A stretch of 64,000 nt of DNA from Thamnaconus septentrionalis (lineage: Eukaryota > Chordata > Actinopteri > Tetraodontiformes > Monacanthidae): positions 7,953,273 through 8,017,272 of the forward strand of contig CM020510.1 in NCBI GenBank assembly GCA_009823395.1, read 5' to 3'. Below, one piece after another: positions 27,479-39,376 of the stretch. The number at the start of each line of letters is the position of its first letter. Position 1 is the stretch's first letter. The notes beneath the pieces are model-generated. The model worked only from the letters and a program-made list of their open reading frames with translations, was not told where the DNA came from and ran no database searches. A program made the translations under genes and the position numbers.

Positions 27479-27782
27479 CTATCTGTGTGCAGAGCTTCAC
27501 TCAGTTGAATCTCTGTATGTTCTACTTTTTTTTCACCGCTTATTGCGCCAATCTACTTAGCCTCATAATTGTTTGGACAAAAAAACTGTGCATTCATTTG
27601 AAGACAGTAGCTAAACTCTTAACTACTGCCTGCAGATTGAATGAATCCCATTTACTCTGCAACAACTTAAAACTTTAAAAAAAAAATCTCAGAACATGTT
27701 CTCTCATCATCTGAATTTAGTGGAATACCGCGGCAGGAAGTGCGCCGCAGGAAATCCAGGAACATTATCACTCTCCGGTTGT

Positions 27783-27830
<48 letters not shown>
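27783..27830 (+). repeat. (CT)n microsatellite
   Basis: An uninterrupted pyrimidine dinucleotide array, followed by mixed CAA/CAG/CGG triplets at about 27835-27885. Confidence 0.95.
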
Positions 27831-27831
<1 letters not shown>

Positions 27832-28789
27832 ACAACAGCAACAACAACAGCAGCAGAAACAGCAGCAAGCGGCGGCGGCGGCAGCTGTTAGCATCTCGCG
27901 TGTAACTGCACTTCCCACCCTGCGGCCTCGTCGGAGCCTCCGCTCTCGTGCGCCGATGTGCCGTGACAGACATGACAGTTATTAATCACCTTTTCTTCCG
28001 CCTATTCCCAACCGGACCTGCGATCCAAAGGGCTGCCGGTCAGGCGCTGGAGGTCTGCGGCTAAAATTAGAGGTCGGCTCAATCAACGGCCTGGTTTAGT
28101 GGCAGCGCGTGTGAGTGCATGTGCTGTCTGAGTGCTGGGCCAGATCAGAAGACTGATCCCGCTGGATTTCCTCTTCCTCTGGGACTCTGATTCTGCTCAC
28201 TGTTGCCGAGGAAAAAGTCTTTGCCTCTGCTTTTTTTTTGGTTCCTTTTCTAAGCCGCCGCTTGATAATAATATTGTAAAATAACATGCTTTCTCACAGC
28301 CAGGAGTCGAGCTCGCCCCCAAAAATATCAGCCCACCCAAAAAACATTCCTACCACCGCACACTCGAGCAGGGGCGACCTTTGACCCCTTAAAAAGCTGG
28401 GTATTAGCTACCTTATCAGTGCCACGCTCCCGCTGTCACCTCATCGCTTTGGCCGCCCGATCTTGAATTATAAAAACAACAAAGTCTGGGTGGAGGGGGG
28501 AGGGGCCTGAGGAAGGTGGGTGCAAGGAGTGTGTGCTGCCTCTCACGTTGCATGTAAACCCTGCAAACCCTGCTGTGCGGGGGTTTAGTTGGAAACAAAT
28601 GCAGCGCTGAGGTCCTTCGGAGTGTGTGTGTGTGTGTGTGTGTGCGGGTGGGTCGGTGCTGGTATGCCTTTCAGGCGGAGCTGGCGGGGGATCATGGGTA
28701 ATGAAAGCGGGGCTGAAGTCAGGTTGGTGTGCGCATGCTTTCTAACAGTAACGCTCTCTGTGTTCCAGTTTTTCACCCCGTCACTTTCA

Positions 28790-29360
28790 CAGTTTTTTTT
28801 TCTTTTTTAGCCCTGTGTTTACAGCCACCTGCCAAAAAATAAAAAACCTTTCGTGTTCTGCTATAACTGAGCCTTCACTGGACCTGCAGCGTGCCTTGAG
28901 TTAAAGCATTAGCAAATTGTACACTTTTCAATTGTATTTAATAAAAACAAAAGGAAAAAAACTGCATGTTTAGCCCTGTGTTTAAAGCCTGCAGCAACAC
29001 CTTTGTTTTAGATAGATAGATAGAGATATACTTACTATATTGGAACTACCAATGGGGGCAAAAAACAGCCACAGAACCAAAACAAGGTCAGGAGTGTTAT
29101 CACTCACCTGAGAGAGAGCAGTGTCACTGTCCCCTGTGACATCCCAAAGGGCTAATTTCCAGCTCTGAATAGTATTGGGGAAGAATTTTTCTCATTTCTG
29201 GCAGATGTATTAACAGGATGGGGACACATTGCATTGTTTGAACCCAGTGGTAATGCAAATCGTAACTGTTCAAGGTGGAACTGTTGAGACGCAGCCTCTC
29301 AGCGATGAGCTACTCATTCAACCCCAAAGATGAAAGGCGGGTTTACCATAATGTGCCACA
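28790..29360 (+). repeat. Unclassified dispersed repeat, copy 1 (degenerate)
   Basis: The block contains TTTAGCCCTGTGTTTA twice (about 28808 and 28972). It also contains CCCCTGTGACATC followed by a short AAAGGG-type block at about 29130-29155. The same themes recur in a copb2 intron (43470-43940) and in an mrps22 intron (35420-35500), so this is a dispersed family. I cannot name it. Confidence 0.45.
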
Positions 29361-29593
29361 CTTGTGAACTCTCCGTGTTTCTTGGGTGCACATGCACGAC
29401 AGATGGCGCTTAATGTTTCCTCATGTATGTAAATCGATCCGTCCGCTTATTCCTCCCGCACTTAAATTAAGAAATTGTACACATCCTGCATGAATATTCA
29501 CCAGAGGAACATAATGGATGTGTGATGAAGTTGGTTATTGTGAGCGTTTGCCAGCCAAAAAATGGGATGAAGCCTGTTGTCAGTCAAGAAGCT

Positions 29594-29634
<41 letters not shown>

Positions 29635-30405
29635 GGGAAAAGCAGGATATGAATGTGAACACTGGTGGTGGTCAGGTTCACCTGCACCCAGCGCTGACCT
29701 CTGTCCATCTGTTTATCTGCACTGATTCCATACATCTCACAAAGCGAAAGCCGCACCCAGAACAGCCACCCCCTCCCTGTCTACGCACACACACATGCGC
29801 ACACGCACATGACTGACATCTTTCGGTCCTTCTCGAACAGCAGTAAGCGTCAAGCTCGGAAGCAAATCATCAAATCTTGTTTCCCAAAACAAGACAAACA
29901 CTCGGTCAGCTGCTTCCAGTTATCGAAGCGGACGTGTCCTCCCTGCGTGGTGGTTTAGTCACGTACCATGTGACCGCAATGTTTCAGCAGGGGGAACCTT
30001 TTTTTTTTGCTTCCCATTGCCGTCTCTCGCTTTTCGCGGGGAGAGAAGACAGAAAGACACGTCTCTGCTCCAGCATCACTTTCTTTTTAACAGCGTCTTA
30101 AACAATCTCTTGACAAGACGAAACCAAACCTCGGCTAATATTCTTCCAATTGCCTCTCCAAATCCACTTCCTCGTTCCCTCTGTATGAATGTGTCAGGTT
30201 GTTGAGGCTGTTGGTGGTAATGTCACCCTGCCCTCTGTGCCTCCCCCCCCGCCTCCCCCACTGCCTCTCCTATCACTGCGTCTCCCCCAGCCTCCTATCT
30301 GCCCTCTTTCCCATACTCAGTCCTCTTCAAAGTACAGGAGGAGGAGGAAGACTGGCCTTGAGTGCCCACTCCCAAGTCACAATATATCACACACATGCAT
30401 GCCAG

Positions 30406-30437
<32 letters not shown>

Positions 30438-31251
30438 ACGCACGCACGCGCACACGCACTCACCTTACATCTGGAACAGCCTTTCCATTGCTTCACTTGT
30501 CCGCACCTGCGTAATTGTTCACCTTCCTCTATTTTGTGCTTTTTCAAACGCAAGAGTGATCAAAGAAATTGTCTGAAGAAAACCAAAACAACAAAACGAT
30601 GAGGAGTTGACAGACAATTTATAAAATTGGGTAGTTTGACAAACAGTCATAAATTTATAACAAATGTGGATTAGCTAGAAGCTAGTGGTTTGCGTTTTGG
30701 GCTTATTTGGTTACATTCATAGACAGGAAGACATTAGTTTATTTTGATTAAATTATCTTTAAGAATGTAAGACAATTTCCCATGTTTTGTATGAACATGA
30801 AAAAAAAAGTCTTTTTAAGAGGAGGCAGCAACTTTGCATGCTAAATGTAACATTCAAAACAGAAAATATCTTCTTCTTTGTTTGATTTCCCAACAACCGT
30901 TCCTGTATTTTGGATCTTAATCAGCAGTGTTTACAGACAAACTGGAAAACTGATATTTTTTCTTCTTCTGAGCGAGACGTGAGTAATCTTGTAAATGTAA
31001 AAAAAACAAACTGTTGTAACACAAAGTCTGTTGAATTTTGTTATTTGTTCCAACAGAAATACCTATACCCTCAAATTCGGATTGTTTTTATTCATTTCTC
31101 ATTCTTCAGTAAGGCCATAGCCAAACCCAATTTCCCTTACTAGATTATAAAACTTAAACCTTCACTCAAAAATTGAAGGACAAAGTTTGTGTGTGTCGGC
31201 CAAAATGTCCTGTTAAAAATGTCCTGACAATACAGGTAGTCTGTAGAGGGT

Positions 31252-31319
<68 letters not shown>
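31252..31319 (+). repeat. (AC)n microsatellite
   Basis: An uninterrupted dinucleotide array, followed at about 31420-31500 by CCACCGCCT triplet-like repeats. Confidence 0.95.
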
Positions 31320-31321
<2 letters not shown>

Positions 31322-32757
31322 TTCCGTTTCACCCTGCTGTGAACTCGTCCTCTGTCCACTGTGCAGAAAGCGTAATAAACACGTGCAGTGCAGTGAGTCG
31401 ACTGCAGTGGCCTTCCACCACCGCCTCCACCACCGCCTCCACCACCGCCACACTGATCACCCATGCGCCCACCTACGGGCCCACCATCACCACCACCACC
31501 CCTGAACCCCTTTTCCCTGATCTCCCCTCCACCCTCACTGGGTCCCCTTTTACACTCAGGTTTCAGCACTCAGCAGCTCTGCTGCTCCACACGACACTGA
31601 CGCAGACTCACCCATTCTTACCGCCAAAGAAGAAACTGGAGTTCTCTGCAATCAAAGTTGAAATAAAAAAATAGATAGTCATACAGAAAATAGTTAATTA
31701 TAAATAATTTATGTCATTATAAAAAAAATAACAAAAGTTTTTGTTTTAATTTCAGTGTTTAGATTTTGGTTTTAAGTAGTTAAATTACATTTATCCCTTT
31801 AGATAAATACAGTTTAGGGTTGTAATATTCAGCTAGTAAAATTACATTTTTAACCGTTTGAGATATAGCTCCAGGTTCTATATTGATATAATTATGTTGG
31901 TATTTTAAAAATGCAGATTTTCACTGTCAAATGTAATGTGACTCAATCTAAAATGAAGTTGCACTATTGGGTTCAAAGCACATTTAAAGTATTTACATCT
32001 TCAGTTTTTCCCATCTGAAAAATTACAAAGATTTTTCTTTTCCCTTTTAAAATCTAACAGGGAGACAAAAGAATGGACTCTATTTTCATTCCAGGTTTCA
32101 TAAGAACGAAACATTAATATCACATGCAAGTGTATTGGGCAGCACGTAACCATGTGCAACAAGGCTTCATTCAAGAAATGATTGATTGAATGTTGCCTCT
32201 TCTCTTGAAAGCTTTTGACCTGTTGCATAGTCCATGTTGTTATGCCAGCATTTATTATAACAATTCATACCAGGCAGGTCAAACTAACCACAGTGTCCCT
32301 GAATTACAGCTCCAGCCAAAGCTCAGCAGTTGACTTCTGCTCCAATGTATAGAGACTAAAGTACCTGATTTAAGCCTCCACAGGAGAGATCCTAATCCTG
32401 CCTGTGTGCCTGTGGCTGGCAGTGAGCTGCTGTGGCAGGATTACTTTCTGTCAGCAGTGTGACAGCTGTGTACATCTGGTTGTGTCGGGGGCCTCTTACA
32501 GCTCAATCCACACGTCGTTTCGCCAGTGTCCGGGCCTCCGGACTCACTGCCACTGCTCACCTCATTACCGATGGAGCCACACCTCCATCCGTCCGCCTAA
32601 TATCTAAATCCAGCTGCAGTTTGGGACGTGAGGAGTTGCTGCTGAGGACCCCAGAATATGATTCCTTTTGAAATACACCCACTCACTTTCAAAATATACA
32701 AAATAATGGGATCAGTCTTTTTATTCATGCATCCAAGCATATTAGCAGGAAACAAAA

Positions 32758-32758
32758 G

Positions 32759-32836
<78 letters not shown>
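32758..32836 (+). repeat. (AAT)n microsatellite, about 26 units
   Basis: A perfect trinucleotide array in AT-rich DNA. Confidence 0.95.
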
Positions 32837-32838
<2 letters not shown>

Positions 32839-34051
32839 TCTAGATGTAATATGTACTTTGGATTTCCCTGACCTTAATAAACATGGCCTCAAAGATAGAC
32901 TACAAAAACAAACAAGAATTGTGTGCAATATGTTCTTCTGGATTTGTCTTGAGTGTAAAGAAGCTTAAACTACAAAAGCTCTAAAATGATAGGTTTTCTA
33001 TTTATGATTTTTCTTCTACACTGTTTTATTTTTTTAAACTGTGTAACGCCACTATAAATTTTCTGTCAATAAAACCTTGCTCAATGATTTTCAATTTTAA
33101 GTATTTTTCTTTTAAACTATTGATTTAATCCTTTTAATCTGTCATTTTATTTAGCTATCAACAATCCAGGGTATTATTTTGGACATTTCAGTTTTGACGT
33201 ATTTCTTAAAATGCTGCTTCCATTGGACTATTTGCATTTTGGTAAAAACGTATTTGACTTTTCTATAACAGTTTTCAGCGCTGTAGTCACTGCAGGAGCA
33301 TTTTGAACACAGTTGACTCCAGCACAGCAGAATCTTTGGTGTCATTTCACTGCTACATTTTATATATTTAATCTGCAGAACCTTCAGATAATGGGACACA
33401 TTGAAAGCTAAACCAGAAAATTTATGAACTATTTAAGTATTGTTATTTTTAAAATAATTTTGTCATTACATACAAACAGTGCATGTGTTTTAGGTTTGCA
33501 GATGTGTGTGTGACTGTGAGCAACTCTTTGCAATTTTTTCCCTTTTTTAATCAAATTCAAATTTTATCTTGCAATAAAGGAAACAACAACAACGTTTTAG
33601 TTATTATTAGTCTAATGGCAATATCAACACGTTTTTAAAGCCTTTCTTTCAGTATTTCTAATTGTTGTATTATTGTGTCTGCATTGTGAAGCTGCCACAA
33701 ATAAATAATATGTCTTTCTTAATAAGTTTAGTGAGAAATCTTAAGTGGTGAAACAGCTGGTGGGCTTCCACTCAAGTGTTTAACCTTAAACACATTATCA
33801 AGACATTTTCTTATCATCCAGACAGACTTTCAAGATATCAGTCAATTTAAGAACACGGTGTAATAGAAAGCAAAGAATGTGTGTAGGCTACGCAGAGGCT
33901 TACCCATGAAGGAGACAAACAAAAGAAGCTGCAATACTCAGATATGAGCAGCTGCTTAAACATGCTTTAGGTTACTATTGGGGGAAGATGAGGATGAAGT
34001 TGCAGTAGTGGGGATCTTTGGAGTAAACATTTTTTCAGGATATTTTGTATA

Positions 34052-34070
34052 ATAGTGCCCCCTGCTGTCG
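34052..34070 (-). promoter_or_regulatory. CTCF-like motif upstream of mrps22
   Basis: The minus strand reads CGACAGCAGGGGGCACTAT, close to the CTCF core. It lies about 440 bp upstream of the mrps22 start codon, between the AT-rich flank and the gene block. Identified by eye only. Confidence 0.45.
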
Positions 34071-34423
34071 TGAGATCCCTGCAGGCCTGCGGGCCACGCG
34101 ACACATTACAATAAAACTTTTATTTTATTTTATTTTTTTTTACCAGTATGATAACTGAATCGTTGCTTCTCATTATTGCGCAAAAACTATTTATTTATTT
34201 ATTTATTTTTTAAATGATTTTAGGCATGTTACTCACTGGATCATAAAGTTGGACTGTTTCGTTATTTCTTGTTGTGTATGAATGTTTCTTTTTTTTTTTT
34301 TTATTCTTAAGCTTAAGATAAAAAATAAATAAATATATATTTAATAGATTAACAGACTTGAAAATACCCCGAAATAAATAGCGAAACAGATTTTCTACTT
34401 GCTCAAAAAAAGAGGGGAAAAAA

Positions 34424-34440
34424 ACTACACATCCCATCAC
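34424..34440 (+). promoter_or_regulatory. ZNF143/Staf-like promoter motif of mrps22
   Basis: ACTACACATCCCATCAC resembles the ZNF143 (Staf) element ACTACAATTCCCAGCATGC, common in TATA-less promoters of vertebrate housekeeping and nuclear-encoded mitochondrial genes. It lies about 70-85 bp upstream of the mrps22 start codon. A TGACATCA CRE/AP-1-like box (34493-34500) lies between it and the start. The start itself, AACATGGCTGCG, resembles a YY1 site overlapping the ATG. Confidence 0.5.
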
Positions 34441-34508
34441 TACTTACGTTACGGCGTCAAAAAATTGAGAGAGCGTCGTGTCGCAGTGATGATGACATCA
34501 TAATAAAC

Positions 34509-37500
34509 ATGGCTGCGCTCGGCACGGCGCGGTGCCTCTTCCGGAGCTACTGTCAGGTGAAAAACGTCCATAAGAGTCAACAAATATTAGGACGTTGCTG
34601 CGCCAGGACTGTCTGTAGTGGAGCACAAGGTACCGGTACGTTTCAGTTCCATTCAAACAACATACTGAGGCTTCGAAGGCGAGTACTGCGACTGACCTTG
34701 TAGCACGGCTCACTAGCGTCCATATCTCGCTCCACAAATGAGCGTATTTGAGATTCATTTCGGAACTGGTTGATGCATATTCACCCTAAAGTCAGAGGCG
34801 TTGTGTGTATCATAAATTGGAGGTCTACTTTACAATTCGGCTTAAATGTTTACGTAGTTAAACAGGTCGCCACTTGCTCCGTTCACATTACAATTATTTT
34901 AACACAGAGACGACGAAGAAGAAATAACTTTAAAATAAGGATCTGGTGAACTAATTGAACATGCCAACTTTTATTTTATTTTTATTTTTTTAAAATCACG
35001 TTTGTAATGTGTACAAGCTGCATCCGCGAATGTTTTACTGGGATTTTCAGATGGAGCTCCCTCGGAGAACGCAAAGCCCCAGTTCACAGACCCAGCCGTG
35101 CAGGACATCCTCACCAGGTTAACGGGCGTCGACCTGCACAAAGTCTTCCGACCGCTGAAACAGGAGCTGAATCCGCCTACATACAAACTTATGACTGATG
35201 AGCAACTGCAGCAGGTGATCCCCTATATACTAGCCTTCCTCTTAAATGGCCCGTATCCCAAATGTCCACTCTCAGATACTGCCTTTCATCTTTTAGTCTT
35301 TGTAGATCCATGTAGCAGCACATTTACTTCTCTGCTTCCACCACCATGAAAAACAACTTTGCTGTACTTTCCTCAGTACTTGGCGTGGGGTATTGCAACT
35401 AACCGAGTAGAGATATTAGTGCCGTCTGTGACATCTCAAAGGGTTAGCATCCTCAGTTGGAAAATTTAGCACACACATTTTGATGATGGAGTGGCCCTAA
35501 CAGTCAAACGTTGCAAAGGATCTAAATTAGAGCAAATATAACACAAATATTCTAAGACATCCACATTGTGTCTTTTATTTTAGTCTCTCTGCTCCTAACG
35601 ACCCTCTTGCCACTCATCTGCAGTAGTCAACAGAATGTTGGGTCTTTAAATAAACCCTTTCCGAGTCCACTGTCCACTCATCCGGATGCTTTTGTTTATT
35701 TCCCAGGCGACAGAGATTGCCATGGAGCAGGCCAAGAAGCGGCTGCAGATGCCCCCCGTCCTGCCTGAGAGGAAACCCATCAATGATGTGCTGTGTGTGG
35801 ACAAGATGCTGGACGGCATGGACACAGCCAAATACATCTTCACAGACATCACCTACAACATCCCGCACAGGGTAGGCGCATGCTGCGTGGATCATGTTAG
35901 TTGACTGAAGGCCTGTTTTAAGGTTCTGTTGCAGCTGTTTTTGTCCCTTTCTATATAAAGTTAGGTGAAATTCACTTTTAGACTTTGTTAAAATAACTCA
36001 GGAAATGCTCGGGGCTACTTAACTTTTTTTTTTTCCACCCTGAAGGAAAGATTCATTGTTGTGCGGGAGCCCGATGGCACCCTCAGGAAGGCAACATGGG
36101 AGGAGAGAGACCGTCTCGTTCAGGTCTACTTTCCCAAACCGGGGCGCGGACTCACCCCACCTTTCATGTTCAAGGAAGAAAACCTCAAGGTAGGAGAACC
36201 TTTGTCTGACCCAGCTGCCTCAGTAATCCAGCTCATTGAACGAGCAAAGTCGTCAATATTTACAGTACATCCTCCCACATGTTAACTATGACGCAACAGT
36301 TGCAAGTCGTCTGAATAATTCCACTGCTTGCCTTGCACTCAGGGAAGGGGCGAGCTTTTCATACCTTTTTAGTTCATTTTTAGTAGCTCCTTCATTCTGA
36401 ACGTAATACAAATGGAAAGCACAGAATAGTGAAGCATAGAAACTAAATGCTGCTTCACTATGCTCGGCTACACACAGTAGCCTCGTCCCAGATGACCTGA
36501 GGTGCCTAAATGATTCATAGGGAACTAGTAAATTCTGCATATATTTTGGCCCCAAGACCCTTTCAATGTTTTGTAGACCAAAAATGACATTTTAAAATAG
36601 TCTTTGACTCACAGGAAGCAGTTTAGTGATCTGAGGACCAGTGTGATGTATTCCAGTTTCCTGGTCTTTGTAAGGTGTCGTATTTCACTGAAGGTCTTTT
36701 GCTTATAAATGCAGCATTGGTATCTGTTAGATGTTGGTTGGATGTTTTGTCATGTCTGTGTGTAGTTGTGCACGGCCATTCCCTCTTTCTCTTTTGTTCT
36801 TGGACATTTGTATTTTGGAGCTACAGACATGATTTCATGGAAAAATAAATTGTGACTAGGCAAAATAAATGAGTGTTACTGAGAATTGGCAAACTTTTGT
36901 CTCTCTTTTTAGATTGTGTATTCCCAGGACCGCCATGAGGACGTGTTGGATATGTGTTTGGTCCAGTTTGAACCGGACTCTGCAGAATTTATTAAGGTAG
37001 GTAGACAGGACGGGGGGAAGAAAGAAAGAAAAATGTGTATCGGAAGCTTGTATATTTGATGCAAAGGGCATCGTGCTCAGAGTCTACAACACCTGGTGCA
37101 GCTGGGATCACGTCCATTCTTCTTCTTGTCTAGATTCACGCTGACACCTACGAAGACCTGGAAAAGCACGGAAAGTACGAGCTTCTGTACTCCACCAGGC
37201 ATTTTGGAGGAATGGTTTGGTACCTGGTCAATGCTCGCAGGGCCGACGGACTCCTGGTGTACATGCTGAAGAGTGAGCGGTGAGTTTGTTGTCCTCACGT
37301 CAGGGCTTTCATCTCCACTTTAAGTCAGTTTGGCTCGTGACAACTTTGCCAATTCGGAGAATCATGCAACCAACGTCTTGTGCATCTTTGTTTGCCTCCA
37401 GACTGCAGGACGCTGTGAGCCTGGTGTCGCTGTTCCACACGATTCACCCGCACAGCGAGTCTGCGCAGGAGGCTGCCAGACTGCAGGCCTCTGGCACGGA

Positions 37501-38223
37501 CCTGCTGAAGGTGAGAAAACGCACAACCTTGAGCAGAGGAACTGCTGATGCGTAGCTCTGGCTCTATTATGCGTCACCATTTGTTTCGGAGGTGCTCCAG
37601 GTCATCAAGAAGAAAAAAAAAAGTGACTCCCTGGGGTAATAGAGAAAATCAGGAGTGAGTGTACTCCTCCAGAGGTTAAGCCAAGGTCTTCTCATCTACG
37701 GTTTCCTCCGCGAGAGGTTTTGGTTTTCACCCTGCGTGGGAACGGCGGGGCCAAGCCAGGGACACATCAGGCCTGATTAGAGCTCACATCCCTTCGGCCT
37801 TGGAGCGGCGGGGAGGGACAAGGAGAGTGGCAGCCAGTTAATGTGAACAGATAGCGGCAGGAGGTGTGGGTGTACAGGCCCGCCTGCTGCGGCCAATATC
37901 ACACATGACCTCACAAAGTAGCCGCGCTCTGCACGATCTGCAACAAATACATTGCTGCATTTTATTAGTCTGAAATAAAAATAACTGACACTGTGGGTGA
38001 ATGCCAGACAGGTTTTTTTTCCTTTGCAGCTACAACATCAGAGTAATTATTGGTGACCTTTTGTCCTCGCTCTCATGCAGACCCCTGACCTCTGTGTGCT
38101 GCCCCCTCCCCCCTCTCTCTGCCCCTTTAGATCTATGCCCAGAAGGAGTCTCAAAGGACAGGTTACATTGAGCTGGCCCTGCAGGCGTACGAACAGATGA
38201 ATACTGAGAGCACCACTGCCTGA
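34509..38223 (+). CDS. mrps22: Mitochondrial ribosomal protein S22 (mS22)
   Basis: Component of the small (28S) subunit of the mitochondrial ribosome, imported to the matrix. I join eight coding exons: 34509-34629, 35051-35214, 35707-35871, 36046-36189, 36913-36996, 37134-37279, 37402-37510 and 38131-38223. All junctions are GT-AG and the phases agree, giving 341 residues against about 360 in human. The first 40 residues ([16 protein letters not shown]…) are Arg/Cys-rich, poor in acids and variable, as expected of a mitochondrial presequence. Family landmarks follow in order: [60 protein letters not shown] and a C-terminal [11 protein letters not shown] helix. The ATG is the first in the transcript region and sits in a good context. 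The gene looks intact, and it converges with copb2. Confidence 0.95.
35385..35500 (+). repeat. Unclassified dispersed repeat, fragment in mrps22 intron 2
   Basis: The phrase GCCGTCTGTGACATCTCAAAGGG followed by AATTTAGCACACAC matches the themes of the copies at 28.8-29.4 and 43.5-43.9 kb. It is intronic and does not touch the coding exons. Confidence 0.4.
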
Positions 38224-38495
38224 CCGACTGGGGACAAATAAACAAATCCATCCATGGCGAGGGAACCCGAGGAGAAGGCTGGGAATGACGTCTGATGTTT
38301 GTTAATGTGTTGTTCAGGTTGGAGATTGGAATGAGTTCTCGACTGAAGGGAGAACACATTGACCTTGATGGCAAGGCAAGATTTCAAGACTCGGTTACAT
38401 CTTATCCATGTAAAGAAACGGTGTATGCTGAGATTTAACTGGCATTTTACCTGGTCAAATGTCTGTGTTAAATGCAATGATGTACATAACGTAAT

Positions 38496-38501
38496 AATAA
38501 A
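38496..38501 (+). terminator. mrps22 polyadenylation signal
   Basis: A canonical AATAAA lies about 270 bp after the stop codon and is followed by a T/GT-rich stretch (ACCTTTGTACACTTGGTGG). An earlier AATAAA at 38237-38242 is only about 14 bp after the stop and is less likely to be used. Confidence 0.6.
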
Positions 38502-39074
38502 AATAGAACACCTTTGTACACTTGGTGGCTTGTTTTTGGAAGACACTGGAGAGCAAAAGAAAAGAACATTATAACTTGGCAATATTAGGTGGATTGAAAA
38601 AAAAGACAGACATTTCTGTATTAAGGAAATGGGTATTCAGATAACACGTTCTTTTTTTATTTTTCTCAAATGGAAAAATATAGATTTGAAAATGGGTAGA
38701 AGAAGCAAAAGCACTTTTCTTTTTCGCAGGAAAATATAATTCTGCGTGCAGTACATCTCTGTATACAGCAGAATGGCAATTAAGATTGGAATTGATTTGA
38801 AAATATGCACCAAAATTACTAAACTAAAAATAATAATAAAAAAAAATAATCAAATGAGAAAATTGGTTTTGTGCACTTCTTGAATGCTACTAATTAAAAA
38901 AAACATGGCATTCGGAAGAACTTGTCAAAAGCAATTTAAATTCCTTTGATTAGGTGGATAATCAGACTCACAATATTTCACATTGGAATGTGAAAGTCAA
39001 AGACTTGTTTTTTGTTTGTTGTGACCACGTGTCGCAATCTGCTCTTTCCATGTAAACTACACGCAGTGAAATGC

Positions 39075-39080
39075 TTTATT
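39075..39080 (-). terminator. copb2 polyadenylation signal candidate
   Basis: AATAAA on the minus strand about 300 bp past the copb2 stop. The convergent mrps22 signal is about 575 bp away, so the two 3' ends are close but need not overlap. Confidence 0.45.
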
Positions 39081-39376
39081 CCCAAACATCAACGCTGTAA
39101 ACTGCAGATAAGTGGAGAACAGTGCTTCATGCAAACCACCAATTTAGCAACAGTTCTATAAAAACAGAAAAGATCCGAAATTGTCAGTCGTTTGTATTCA
39201 GTTTCCCTTCTGCAAATGCACTTTTTTCCTGTGAGGCTTCATCTCCAGCTTTGGAGGTACATTATAAACATATTAAACTACTTTTTCATACAGAGGGACA
39301 CAATTATACAATGTGCATGGACTAAAAAAAAAAAAAAAAGAAAAACAGAGTTTGTCAAGGAAGAGATTTGAACTCC

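Larger units (their letters stand above)
25300..34050. other. Intergenic, mixed unique and simple-repeat DNA
   Basis: No gene is recognised. Simple repeats are (AC)n 26060-26091, (TAA)n about 27356-27380, (TG)n 27441-27472, (CT)n 27783-27830, (TG)n 28621-28644, (TG)n 29597-29632, (AC)n 30407-30432, (AC)n 31252-31319 and (AAT)n 32758-32836. The last part, about 31.6-34.4 kb, is notably AT-rich. Confidence 0.5.

Noticed and set aside
34924..35050. An alternative mrps22 start in the frame upstream of exon 2 (near 35007)
   Set aside because: That ATG is in a different frame and lies in the intron before a good acceptor at 35049-35050. Exon 1 at 34509 joins in the correct phase (Gln-Asp junction).
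38237..38242. AATAAA just after the mrps22 stop as its polyadenylation signal
   Set aside because: Only about 14 bases after the stop codon; the signal at 38496 is better placed and is followed by GT-rich sequence.
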